Source: Epiperipatus broadwayi
Taxonomy: Eukaryota; Onychophora; Udeonychophora; Euonychophora; Peripatidae
DNA length: 64,000 nt
Reading direction: 5' to 3'
Assembly: GCA_028023455.1 (NCBI GenBank)
Contig: JAQFVV010000020.1
Location: forward strand, 9,223,092-9,287,091
Shown here: in pieces, positions 12,177 through 23,523 of the stretch
Position numbering within the stretch: the stretch's first letter is position 1
How the letters are laid out: each line of letters starts with the position of its first letter
Program-made: the position numbers and the translations under genes
The notes under the pieces: generated by a model
Database searches by the model: none
The model's input: only the letters and a program-made list of their open reading frames with translations
Told to the model about the DNA's origin: nothing

Positions 12177-12182
12177 GTAAAA
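12177..12182 (+). promoter_or_regulatory. Candidate 5' splice site ending LTR leader
   Basis: GTAAAA follows the purine-rich leader (AACAGAAGCAGCAGAAAAG at about 12150). In the 3' LTR the leader is kept and the donor is GTAAAA at 20903. Solo LTR C shows a similar AGCTGCAGAAGAATATTG leader ending with GTAATA at 8769. The repeated pattern suggests an LTR-borne first exon, but no spliced product is known. Confidence 0.3.
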
Positions 12183-13403
12183 TCTTTTCTCTACTTAAAG
12201 ATTAATAACTCATCTAAAATGCGATAATTCCTAAAGCTAGCTAAAATTAAACTCTATGGCCATAGCAATAATGTAAATTTAAATCCACTACTAAATGTAA
12301 TTTTGATTTCTTTATTTTCTTTAAATCCACTACTAAATGTAATTTTGATTTCTTTTGTTTTCACCTTAAAATCTTGCCTGATTTAATCTAATTTACATTT
12401 AATTTAATATTTGATTTGGTTTAATAACTAATTTGAGTTAATATCATATTGATTTACGTACTCTATGTATTTATTAATTTATGTGTTGGTTTGCTAAGTT
12501 ATCTCCAATTGATCTAGTTCAACATAATTACAGTTTTCTGACTTATTTAGTTGTGACTTGCTTAAAGTGATTGATTTTAAATTAATTATTATAAATTTCA
12601 TTACGTATAATTTTAAATGCTTTATTCTAAATTATGTCTAATTTTAAATGCTTCATTCTAAAATGATAATTAAGATTCTAGATTATTTTACATATTTTAA
12701 CTTAATGATATGTGCTTTTACATATTTTAATATAATAATATTTGCCTTAATTAATTTGTGGACACAACTTAAATTTGTCTTGAACTGGGTCAATCAAATA
12801 TAAACGAATTGCGTTGCAACTTCATTTTAAACTATGATAAGACAGAGTCAAATTTTAGATATCTGTTCATTAAACTTACATTTTTAGTAAATCTATGCCA
12901 AGTTTTATGATTTTCTATTGCTTAGTTAGTAGTTTATGCTATATTTATTTGAAATGGGATTTTACTAATGACTAAATTGCTTAGTGAGGAGCCAATTCAT
13001 CTTCACACCTAGAGATAATATAGTGTCTAGGATGCAAAAAAAAAAAACCATTTCGAAAGGGGTAAAATATCTTGTTTTAAGAGATAATTAAAAAGCGTAC
13101 AGCTGTTTTTAAGATAGATTCGCTTTCGAGATATTTACCTAATGTTTAGCTGGAGTGATTGAGATACAGCATAGAGCTATAACTTTATATCTTAATGCCC
13201 AGTAATGTGCTGTACTTCCTTCCAGAGTTATAAAATTCCTATATAGATAGCTTTACAAATTAGATTCCTAGTTTTTCCTTAATAGCATAATTATACATGC
13301 TACCTAATGAACTGATATACGGTACTTTCATGAAGGAAACTAGTGTTTAGCATCATTAAATTTTAATTATATAATGTGGTCAGCAGTGCGAGTGTGTTTT
13401 TAA

Positions 13404-13622
13404 ATGCTACGGCATATATATATATATTTGTTGCTGTATTTCTTAATGGTTTGTACGTGGTCGCGCTGCACCATTACTCTTAGTTCAGGCAATTTTCTTC
13501 TTCAGATGGTGGATGGGTTCGAATCTCCCCATTCTGCATCCTTAGAAATGGAGCATAAGACTGCCACTCAAATAAATTGCTCGATCAGCTGGACTAAAGG
13601 TCGTTTATTTACACAGCAATGA
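13404..13622 (+). other. 72-codon frame inside LTR B, probably not a gene
   Basis: The frame is present in both LTRs (13404-13622 and 22127-22345) at the same length, with a handful of substitutions and no frameshift. It lies 3' of the candidate splice donor. It has a hydrophobic start (IYIYLLLY) and no known domain. It also contains GGTTCGAATC, a perfect pol III B-box core, at about 13516, but no convincing A box in front. Equal length in two LTRs that were identical at insertion is weak evidence for coding. Confidence 0.25.
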
Positions 13623-14023
13623 ATACGGTGAAAAGAGAACCGTTACTTGGGAAAAATCTCATAAAAAGGCACTCTCAAGATGCAAGGGCTATATCAGACT
13701 TTATATTTTCTATATACCATGGTATCTGAAGTCTGACTGCCAATCATCAGTTCATCCCGCCATAGTAATTGTATTTTCAGCTTTGATCTGAATTCGAGTC
13801 TAATTTTATAAGCACATAAACTATATAGAGAGTATTAAATATTCATATTTAATAAAATATATTCTTTATCAATATGTATAATCACTTCTGCTAGCTCTAG
13901 AGCGGATCTAGACCCCATTATATAGCATGAACTAGGCATAGATGGTCATGAGCAAATTAACCTTGATCTATAATGTAATCTTAAGGCTCATGAAAATATA
14001 AATGTTAACACGTATAATTTCTT

Positions 14024-14351
14024 ATCACCTGTGAGTGATATCTATATGTAGCAAACTCAATTTAAATGATTTGTAATCCAAACTACAATCACCTGCGCGT
14101 GATTGGAATTGCTATATAAACAGTTAAATCATCACCTATGAGTGATATATGTATTTGTAATAAACCTAATGTAACTAACCAAAATGATTAATGTCACCTG
14201 TGAGTGATTTCCATTGCCCAAATGTATATGTAAATTAAAGCCATATGTAACTAGGCAAACCATAAATGATTATAACTCCAGTCATCACTTGCGTGTGAAT
14301 CCCAAACTCAAATATGAAATTGTATCCCTAACTTAGTCACCTGCATGTGAT
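14024..14351 (+). promoter_or_regulatory. Six-copy dyad array (ATCACCTG-type) in 5' LTR B
   Basis: Six 16-base units with ATCAC...GTGAT dyad symmetry start at 14024, 14088, 14131, 14193, 14284 and 14336. Examples are ATCACCTGTGAGTGAT and ATCACCTGCGCGTGAT. Sequence between units is unrelated, so this is not a simple tandem repeat. Most contain CACCTG, the E-box type bound by Snail/ZEB and some bHLH factors. All six recur in the 3' LTR at 22747-23074. Confidence 0.65.
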
Positions 14352-14824
14352 ACAACCCATATAGCCAAGTTATAGTCATCATTTTAATTTAATAATTTTA
14401 ATATTTATTTTTCATTAAATTATGTTTAAATTTAACTTCTGTGTCATGTCTCAATGTTGCTCATTGGTAAGTCTTTATTGATTAGTTAATCATTAGTTAA
14501 GAATCACAATCCATATTTTATAATTATGTTCTGCCACACACATCTATATAGCTATACTCATTAATAAGTCAACTTATCCTAGTCTTGTGCTTTACTGATG
14601 TGCTATTGCCAGCACATGATCAAAGAAAGTGCTGCTGTGGCTTCATATGTGTCATCTGCAAGGTGGTAAATCTTTGAGAGTTAGTAAAGGAGTTGGGGCT
14701 ATATCAGACAATGTGGTTCATACCACTCTATGCTGGTCAGCCTTGGTATGATTTGCTAAGACTCTGGATTTTGTTGCGCAAATGTACAGATTTGACTGTT
14801 ACAGTAGATTTTTTTTATAAAGTA

Positions 14825-14842
14825 TGGTGCCCAACATGGGGC
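14825..14842 (+). promoter_or_regulatory. Primer binding site of element B, tRNA-Lys-like
   Basis: TGGTGCCCAACATGGGGC, 21 bases after the 5' LTR, matches the complement of the tRNA-Lys(CUU) 3' end at 16 of 18 positions. Both mismatches are C-to-T or G-to-A at CpG sites of the intact primer site. This fixes the element's orientation as plus. Confidence 0.85.
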
Positions 14843-14954
14843 AATTTGATTACTTCCACAGCCCTTAACTGAAAGCACGTGAGCTATAGGTATATATGTG
14901 AATTTTACCCTAAGTATTGAAGTGTGTCAAAATATGTGTATAATTTTTTTTCAT

Positions 14955-15285
14955 AAGGTATGATGCGCCAACTGAATATAAACCTATATACCTGAGAGGG
15001 GATGTTGACAGAGGTGTGTTTTTCCATATCACATGTATAAGTTTTTTTTTCATAAGATATGTCACACCAACTGAGGCTTTTAAATATAAATCTGCATACC
15101 TGAGAGGGGATGTTGACATAGGTGTGTGTCCATGTCACTTATTATGTATATGCATAGTAAAAATTTTCTCCGGGTATGTCACACTAACTGGAATTTTGAA
15201 TATAAACTTGCATACCTGAGAGGGGATGTTGAAATAGATGTATTTCCATATTGCCTGTTATATAAATATATAAAAAAATATTTTT
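14955..15285 (+). repeat. Three tandem ~110-bp units in element B leader
   Basis: The core ATACCTGAGAGGGGATGTTG starts at 14988, 15096 and 15212. Each is preceded by a block with CACACCAACTG or a variant and TAAATATAAA. The periods are 108 and 116 bases, and units diverge at the flanks. The short frames here (14905-15138, 15016-15365) are a by-product of the repeat. Possible roles in packaging or dimerisation are speculation. Confidence 0.7.
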
Positions 15286-15574
15286 TCTCTGATATGAACA
15301 TCCGAACATTAAGCTCTGTTATTAATTTACATCACCCTGAACCGAAAATATGTGTGGTAGTTTAATATTATATATAAAAATTATTTTGCACCAGAGATGC
15401 AATCTGAAAAAGATTTTCATGTGTGAATATAAAATTTTTTCATGCTAAAAAAATATTTTCAATTATTTGTAGTAATAATAAATTGTGATTGTATAATATA
15501 TGCATGTGTGGTATTGAGGTGTGGAAGAAATTACCCTTCAAGTTTGTAAGAACAAACTTTTTGAAACAAAAGTT

Positions 15575-15626
15575 GGGGGAGGGGGGGGGGGGGGGGGGGG
15601 GGGGGGGAGAGGGGGGGGGGGAGAGA
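15575..15626 (+). repeat. Near-continuous poly-G (purine) tract
   Basis: About 52 bases of G broken only by three As, ending GAGAGAA. It is G-quadruplex-prone and is the longest G run in an otherwise AT-rich window. A proline-rich frame on the minus strand (15440-15781) is only the antisense of this tract. Length is probably uncertain in the assembly. Confidence 0.85.
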
Positions 15627-16245
15627 ATTTTAGAGAACCATAGATAGGGAAGACATTTGATTGTAAATGTATAGAGATATAAGTTATTGATAAAAAATGT
15701 ATTCTCAAAAAAAATCTTAATATATATAAACCTGTATGATTGTAGGTGAATTTCAAACATGTATACATTCACAATATACATATATGTTAATTATTTTAGT
15801 AGCAACCTAACCTGATAAATGAAGACCCTATTAAATACTTATATTTTGCAAAGTGGGCTAATCGCTTGAATATATAGGTGAAATGACTGTGCTGGAATAT
15901 TTGTTATGCCATTTATATATATAAAAAAAATTTTTTGCATTGTGAAATATAGCAAGGTATGCAAAAATATCACTATAGATGTGGTGTGTTGAAAGTGATG
16001 TATGTATATATATATATCTTGCCTACTGACAGCTGGTGCCCGAGGTCATTTGAATAAACTGTGAATTATCCTCATATAAATTTGTTGTCAGAGGCACAGA
16101 ATATTTTATTTTATTCAAAATTTATGAATATTAAAGGATGTGTGATTCGAGACTGAAATGAGCAGGGTTGAAATAAAAAGGTGAAAAATCAGGCAAGATA
16201 AATATACAAGTGTTTGGTGTACAAAATTTACAAACCATGGGAAGT

Positions 16246-16305
16246 AATAATAACAATAATAATAATAACAACAACAATAATAATAATAACAACTATAATT
16301 ATAGC
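16246..16305 (+). repeat. (AAT/AAC)n microsatellite
   Basis: Interrupted AAT and AAC triplets inside element B. The tyrosine-rich minus-strand frame over it (16115-16342) is a shadow of this repeat. Confidence 0.8.
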
Positions 16306-16608
16306 AAAATCCAGAACAGAATGAAGATGTTGATGGAAACAAAATGGGTGAGTTGCATTTAAATATTAATTTATTTATTTAGTTAATGTTGAAAATAATT
16401 TAAAATGCTAGGCAAGGCTTAATTTATTTTGTTTATTAATACTGAGGAAGGTTTAACAATGCTAAGAAAGACTAATAGTTGAAAGTGTTGACGGGTATAA
16501 GGGCTTTGAGAGATAGGGCAGAATAAGCTGGGAAAAAGAAGCGAAGATAGACTTGTTTGGGAAAGGAGGGCAAGACACCCACGATAAAGCTAAGCAAAAG
16601 AATTTATA

Positions 16609-19151
16609 ATGAAAAACAATGTAGAAGAGATGATCAAAAAATTAAGGAAAGCCAACGGAAGTATACGCGAACTAATGGTAGAGTATACAGCATCCTTGCA
16701 AGATCAATGGGTTATTGCATGGCAGAGAAAGACGAAGGCAGCAAGAAAGTGTAAAGTAGAGGAAGACACAATCGAGCACTTAAAGAACCAGGCTGAATAC
16801 AAAAGGGCAGAAGAAATCCATGAAGAAACAATGTTACTAGATGAGCGAGAGGACTATGCAGCATCACTGCATTGGGAAAGTTGGCATAAAGGGGATAAAG
16901 GGAAGCTTTAGAGCTTAAAAACAAGTATATAAGTAAAAGTTTAGACTCTGAAGAAGATTACAGGAATGGGATTCTGAAAGTAGAAGAAGATTTTTGGAAG
17001 CAAGTTAGGGATATAGACGATCAGGCAAGGAGGAAAGAAAAGGAAAGGAAGGACTGAGAAGAAAGTGAAAGAAAGGAAAGAGAAGAAAAGGAAAGAAAAG
17101 AGAAAAGGAAAGAAAGAAAAGAAAGGGAAGGTAAAGAGGATAGGATTGAGGAGCTGGTCGAGAAAAAAGGGAAAGCACTCTGGTCAGGGAAAGAGATCAT
17201 AGAGGGTACTGACTGTAATACAGAAAGGGAATTAGAGAGTAGTAGAGAGGAATCCATAAGGGAGGAATCTGGAGAGATCATAGTACCTCAAAGGGACCTG
17301 CCCAAAGAAGATAGAATTGGGAAAATGGAGCAAATGCTAGCAGCTGTAATGTTATGTTTGAATAATGATAAAAAAGAAAGAGAAGAGAAAGAAAAAAGGG
17401 ACAGAGAAGAAAGAGAAGAGAAAGCAAAAAAGGACATGGAAGAAAGAGAAGAGAAAGTGAAAAAGGACAGGTAAGAAAGAGAAGAGAAAGTGAAAAGGGA
17501 CAGGGAAGAAAAGGAAAAAGATAAAAAGGGGTGAGAAGAAAAGGAGAGAAGGAACCAGGAAGAAATGCTAGAAAAGATGAAGATAATGCTTGGGGAAAAA
17601 GGAGAAGAAATGAACCGAAAGTCAGAAGGCATGGAAAGAAAAATGGGGGACCTCGCTCTAGAGTATCAGAGAAAATATAATAAGGTCCAAAAGGAATGTG
17701 ATGATAGATTAGCTGAGTATAAAAGGTGCATGGAAGAAAGTATACAAGTAGTTCAAGGGACTATTCTCCAGGTGAAAAATAAAATAAAAAAGCGAAGTGG
17801 GGAGATAGAGAGGCAAGGGACGCAAGTGCTTCAAACAATAGCACAAATGTGGAAAGGATAAAGAGAACAGAAGGGCAACAAAAGACCTGAAAGGAGGAAA
17901 TTAAGAAAGTAAGTGAAGACTGTCAAAGGATTAATCAGGAGGTATACGAGTTGAAGGAAAACATTGAAGTTAATGGGAATAGAGCTGGTAAGAAAGAAGA
18001 GATGTTAAGAGAGCTACAGAACTTAGAACAAAGAGTCAGACCAAGGAAAAAGAAAGGAATAGGACAGAAAAACCAGAATGTAGTGCTGAGTTAGAGCAAG
18101 ATAGGAAAACTATACAACTTTCAACCAGAGATATATTGAAGGAAGTGACAGTAGAAAGTGAGGCTGAGAAGAAAGAAATTGAAGATACAAAAGAAATTAG
18201 GGAAATTGTGAACCTACATTCAGAAAACCTAACTATTGAAGAAATTTCTAAGGTTGCAAAGGGAAAAGTTATATGTGGAGAACAGATTGAAGCTGAGATA
18301 TTATCAATTACAGGAATAGAAGTTATAGAAATAGACATACAAGCAGAAAAGATTGACTTAGAATGGATTAAAGAAAATGTTGAGTCAAGTGCTTTAGAGA
18401 GAGAATGGAGGCAGAACTTGCTAGGGAGAAAGAGCACATTGTGATTGGAAAAGAAGTCATAGAAGCAATTCCATTAAATGAGGAAGAAATGATGCTCAGC
18501 ATATCTGAAATCATTGGGCCTTTACAGAGAGCAGTAGAGTGGGAAGTTGTAAATGATGGAACAGAAAGGTTAAAAGTTGATTTAGGAATGATTGAAGAAA
18601 GAGAAAAACTGCTTTCAGAAATAATCACCGAAGTATAATATATCCCAACAAAAGAAATAGGAAAGGCAGAGGTAGAAGTTAACACAAAATTAGTAGGTGA
18701 AATCGTAGAACAAGTAGAGCTTCACCAAGAAGTTAAGGAAGAGAGAGATCCATCTGGGCAAGGAAAAAAGAAGGAGGAAGATATAGTTAAGAAGCATGAT
18801 ATAAGAATAGACAAGATACTCGAAAATAAAAGAGGTTATGGGAAGATAGTTGGAAGGATAGAGGTAAAGGAAAATGATATAAAGAAGATAGATGACAAAA
18901 TTCACCTGGACGTATTAAAACTGGCAAAGGTAGATGCAGAAAATATTCCTATAGAAGTAGATAGGAAAGAAAATTTAGAGCCAGGGGAAGATCACCTTGG
19001 AAAGGTAGAAAGTAATAGTGAAGTAGATAGGTTTGTAGTCATAAGAGAAGACATTAAGAGACTAGGACATAGTATATACAAAGAGTATGAAGAGCGGGAA
19101 TCTGAAACAAACATAATAGTTAAGGTAAACTATAAGATTAAAGTCAAATGA
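16609..19151 (+). pseudogene. Decayed gag-like coiled-coil ORF region of element B
   Basis: Several frames read as one charged, helical protein of up to about 840 codons. Segment 1 is 16609-16911 (100 residues, KKLRKANGS, then E/K-rich). A shift near 16900 leads to a frame running to 17861 with three stops (17055, 17472, 17532). This frame contains E/K/R heptad-like repeats such as REEREEKAKKD, then a calmer helical part (MLEKMKIMLGEKGEEMNR). After 17861 further shifts lead through 18136-18444 and 18405-18638 to a stop at 19149-19151. It is the only coding trace in the element. Position after a primer binding site suggests a gag-like role, but there is no CCHC knuckle, protease or RT. A captured host coiled-coil sequence is possible. 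Serine-rich minus frames are its antisense shadows. Confidence 0.55.
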
Positions 19152-19931
19152 GCCATGCTAGTGCTTATAGGTGAAAGGAAAGTTAAGCGAAAAAACTAAG
19201 CCAGAGAGCCAACATAGCCAGTAGAGCGTGATGGAGACCGCCAGAGAAATATTACAAAGAAATTGATAATAAGGCATACTGGGAAAGGCCAAAATTTAAA
19301 AGAAAGAACAGATTGGATAATAGTAAAGATAGGTAGTAATTTGTTATAGGTATGATTTTAGTATAAATATATAATCTGCAGATAGCTGGTTGTTTAGAGT
19401 GTTGTAGGTGTTTAATGAAAATATTATAATTTCCATTTGTAGCTGATATATATACGTATGCATATTCTTAAGAGTGTAGGGATGGTGTTTTGCATTTTAG
19501 GGTAAAGAATTAAAACTGAGGTAAGCCAAGCACGGTTACAGTGATGTCGGGGGGGGGGGATGATGATGGGGTTAGCCTATTAGTAAAAGTTTGAGGGGTG
19601 TTTTAGATCTTACTTAGGGATATTAAACACTTAGAATTATATATATAACCACATAATCATTAGTTTAGTTTAGTCTTAGTTATTATAATATTCTAGAATG
19701 GGTTGTGTCTAACTGCATGGGGATATAATAAGATGAGAGAGAGTTCATTTTAAAATTAGTAAGTGATATAATACATAGAGTAAAAGTTTTTTTTTGTGCT
19801 TCTGTTATAAAATGTTGCATAATACTCAAAATAGAAAAGTTTTTTTTGTTTGTTAATTAAAATTTTGCCAATACCCGAAGTAAAGGCATAAAACTATAAA
19901 ATTCAATAAATTTCCCATGAGTTTGAGCATA
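19152..19931 (+). other. 3' untranslated part of element B internal region
   Basis: Non-coding, up to the 3' LTR. A G10 run lies at about 19549-19558, followed by GATGATGATGGGG. A polypurine tract directly before the LTR is not evident (the junction reads GAGCATA then TGAAAC), which is unusual for an LTR element. Confidence 0.55.
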
Positions 19932-22900
19932 TGAAACAATCAGCTTTGTCAATCCTCCTGTTTCACCTACTATATACTATAGTAGTATTTCTATATAAGT
20001 ATCTATCACCAAATTCTCGTATATCAGGTTAATATTATATCCAAATCAGGCTGGATTTAAATATAAAGGTATTAGTTATGTATGTGTGTGTGTATTTTAA
20101 ACTTACAAGGTAAAAGATGTATCTGTATATGTAAAAACCCATATATACACACACATATATTTCTAGGAGTAAATTAATGAAAACTGCATTGTATGTGTAA
20201 CGAGAGACTACATATATGCAGGAAAGAATAATGTTAACAGATTTAAAACATTATAAATTTATTTATTTAAAATATTTATTCTAAAGAAAATTAATATTTG
20301 AAATTATTGTATATTTCTAAAGATATTGCTAAATTAAATAATCAAGTTACATATATAACCAGATGTTTTCCATTTAGATTTGTTTTTGAAAAATTGGTAT
20401 TATAAAATTCCATTTATAGATTTGTTTTCGAAAAATTGGTATTATAAAATTTAATCTTTCTCACTTTAGTGTGACCTAATTACCAAACAAAAATAGCACT
20501 AACCTGTAGGATAAATTATAGAGTGATTAAAAAGAAATTGTGAATGACCGAATGTAAAACTTCGGTATAAGAAATAAAAACAAAGTAATTATATGATTTT
20601 AGGAATGCAGCGAGAAAATTATCAAAACAAATCTAAAAAATTATTATAACCAAGAAGAGGGGGGGTAAGCTGAATATATAAGTCTCTGTGACCATTTTGA
20701 AATTAGTCGGACATTATTTTCATTCAACCACTTATGTTTAAAATTATTAATTAAGATGCAGATTGAGTAGAGGCAAATTCTCTTGCCTTTCTGACCCAGG
20801 AGTCTACCGATGCGGGAAGCAGTGAAAAAAAAGCCGTAGGAAGCAGATGCCCATTTTCATCCTCAACATGAAACAAACAGAAGCAGCAGAAAAGAAAAGT
20901 CAGTAAAACCTTTTCTCTACTTAAAGATTAATAACTCATCTAAAATGCGATAATTCCTAAAGCTAGCTAAAATTAAACTCTATGGCCATAGCAATAGTGT
21001 AAATTTAAATCCACTACTAAATGTAATTTTGATTTCTTTATTTTCTTTAAATCCACTACTAAATGTAATTTTGATTTCTTTTGTTTTCACCTTAAAATCT
21101 TGCCTGATTTAATCTGATTTACATTTAATTTAATATTTGATTTGGTTTAATAACTAATTTGACTTAATATCATATTGATTTACGTACTCTATGTATTTAT
21201 TAATTTATGTGTTGGTTTGCTAAGTTATCTCCGATTGATCTAGTTCAATGTAATTAGTTTTCTGACTTATTTAGTTGTGACTTGCTTAAAGTGATTGATT
21301 TTAAATTAATTATTATAAATTTCATTATGTATAATTTTAAATGCTTTATTCTAAATTGTGTCTAATTTTAAATGCTTCATTCTAAAATGTTAAAGTTTCT
21401 AGATTATTTTACGTATTTTAACTTAATGATATGTCCTTTTATATATTTTAATATAATAATAATATTTGCCTTAATTAATTCATGTACACAACTTAAATTT
21501 GTTTTGAACTGGGTCAATCAGATATAAATGAATCGCGTTGCAATTTCATTTTAAACTATGATAAGACAGAGTCAAATTTTAGATATCTGTTCATTAAACT
21601 TACATTTTTAGTAAATCTATGCCAAGTTTTATGATTTTCCATTGCTTAGTTAGTAGTTTGTGCTATATTTATTTGAAATGGGATTTCACTAATGACTAAA
21701 TTGCTTAGTGAGGAGCCATTTTGTCTTCACACCTAGAGATAATATAGCGTCTAGGATGCAAAAGAAAACCATTTTGAAAGGGGTAAAATATCTTGTTTTA
21801 AGAGATAATTAATTAGCGTACAGCTGTTTTTAAGATAGAATTGCTTTCGAGATATTTAACTAATGTTTAGCTGGAGTGATTGAGATACAGCCTAGAGCTA
21901 TAACTTCATATCTTAATGCCCAATAATGTGCTGTACTTCCTTCCAGAGTTATAAAATTCCTATGTAGATAGCTTTACAAATTAAATTCCTAGTTTTTCCT
22001 TAATAGCATAATTATACTTGCTACCTAATGAACTGATATACGGTAGTTTCATGAAGGAAACTAGTGTTTAGCTTCATTAAATTTTAATTATATAATGTAG
22101 TCAGCAGTGCGAGTGTGTGATTTTAAATGCTACGGCATATATATATATATTTGTTGCTGTATTCCTTAATGTTTTGTACATGGTCGTGCTGCACCATTAC
22201 TCTTAGTTCAGGCAATTTTCTTCTTCAGATGATGGATGGGTTCGAATCTCCCCATTCTGCATCCTTAGGAATGGAGTATAGGACTCCCACTCAAATAAAT
22301 TGCTTGATCAGCCGGACTAAAGGTCGTTTATTTACACAGCAATGAATACGGTGAAAAGAGAACCGTTACTTGGTAAAAATCTCATAAAAAGGCACTCTCG
22401 AGATGCAAGAGCTATATCAGACTTTATATTTTCTATACGCCATGGTATCTGAAGTCTGACTGCCAATCATCAGTTCATCCCGCCATAGTAATTGTATTTT
22501 CAGCTTTGATCTGAATTCGAGTCTAATTTTATAAGCACATAAATTATATAGAGAGTATTAAATATTCATGTTTAATAAAATATATCCTTTATCAATATGT
22601 ATAATCACTTCTGCTAGTTCTAGAGCAGATCTAGACCCCATTATATAGTGTGAACTAGGCATAGATGGTCATGAGTAAATTAACCTCGATCTATGATGTA
22701 ATCTTAAGGCTCATGAAAATATACATTTTAACACTTATAATTTCTTATCACCTGCGAGTGATATCTATATGTAGCAAACTCAATTTAAATGATTTGTAAT
22801 CCAAACTACAATCACCTACGCATGATTGGAATTGCTATATAAACAGTTAAATCATCACCTATGAGTGATATATGTATTTGTAATAAACCTACTATAACTA

Positions 22901-23523
22901 ACCAAAATGATTAATGTCACCTGTGAGTGATTTACATTGCCCAAATGTATATGTAAAATAAAGCCATATGTAACTAGGCAAACCATAAATGATTATAACT
23001 CCAGTCATCACTTGCGTGTGAATCCCAAACTCAAATATGAAATTGTATCTGTACCTTAGTCACCTGCATGTGATACAACCGATATAGCCAAGTTATAGTC
23101 ATCATTTTAATTTAATAATTTTAATATTTTTCATTAAATTATGTTTAAATTTAACTTCTGTGTCATGTCTCAATGTTGCGCATTGCTAGGTCTTTATTGA
23201 TTAGTTAATCATTAGTTAAGAATCACAATCCATATTTTATAATTATGTTCTGCCACACACATCATCTATATAGCTATACTCGTTAATAAGTCAACTTATC
23301 CTAGTCTTGTGCTTTACTGATATTCTATTGCTGACACGTGATGAAAGAAAGTGCTGCTATGGCTTCATATGTGTCATCCACAAGGTGGTAAATGTTTGAG
23401 TGTTAGTAAAGGAGTTGGGGCTATATCAGACAACATGGTTCGTACCACTTTATGCTGGTCAGCCTTGGTATGATTTGCTAAGACTGGATTTTGTTGCACG
23501 AATGTACAGATTTGACTGTTACA
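19932..23523 (+). repeat. 3' LTR of element B (3592 bp)
   Basis: Full-length partner of 11206-14803 with the same TG...CA ends, TATA-like box (20673-20682), leader, 72-codon frame (22127-22345) and dyad array (22747-23074). It is followed by ACAT and then the continuation of RTE copy 3. The two LTRs differ by scattered substitutions and a few 1-6 base indels, indicating a moderately old insertion. Confidence 0.88.
22747..23074 (+). promoter_or_regulatory. Six-copy dyad array in 3' LTR B
   Basis: Same six units as at 14024-14351, beginning ATCACCTGCGAGTGAT and ending GTCACCTGCATGTGAT. Differences between the two arrays are few. Confidence 0.65.

Larger units (their letters stand above)
11206..14803 (+). 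repeat. 5' LTR of element B (3598 bp)
   Basis: It begins TGAAACAGTCAGC and ends GACTGTTACA, with TG...CA termini. It aligns along its whole length with 19932-23523. Counting by eye there are about nine differences in the first ~290 bases, mostly transitions. Internal landmarks are a TATA-like AATATATAAG at 11948-11957, a purine-rich leader to about 12176 ending in a GT donor-like site, a ~72-codon frame at 13404-13622 and a six-copy dyad array at 14024-14351. The distance from TATA to the LTR end implies an R-U5 of about 2.8 kb, which is unusually long. Confidence 0.88.

Noticed and set aside
14024-14351. CRISPR-like array
   Set aside because: Repeats are 16-base dyads with irregular spacing inside an LTR of an animal retroelement; no cas genes or prokaryotic context.
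15440-15781. 113-residue proline-rich frame on the minus strand
   Set aside because: It is the antisense of the poly-G tract with AT-rich flanks; no domain or conservation.
17021-17632. Serine/phenylalanine-rich minus-strand frames
   Set aside because: Antisense shadows of the GAA/AAG/AGA-rich coiled-coil region.
18036-18685. Long minus-strand frames of 133 and 105 residues
   Set aside because: Antisense of the gag-like region; composition follows the complementary E/K codons.
11206-23523. Tandem segmental duplication instead of an LTR element
   Set aside because: TG...CA ends, ACAT duplication, a tRNA-Lys-like primer site next to the left copy and the continuous RTE flanks fit an LTR element better.
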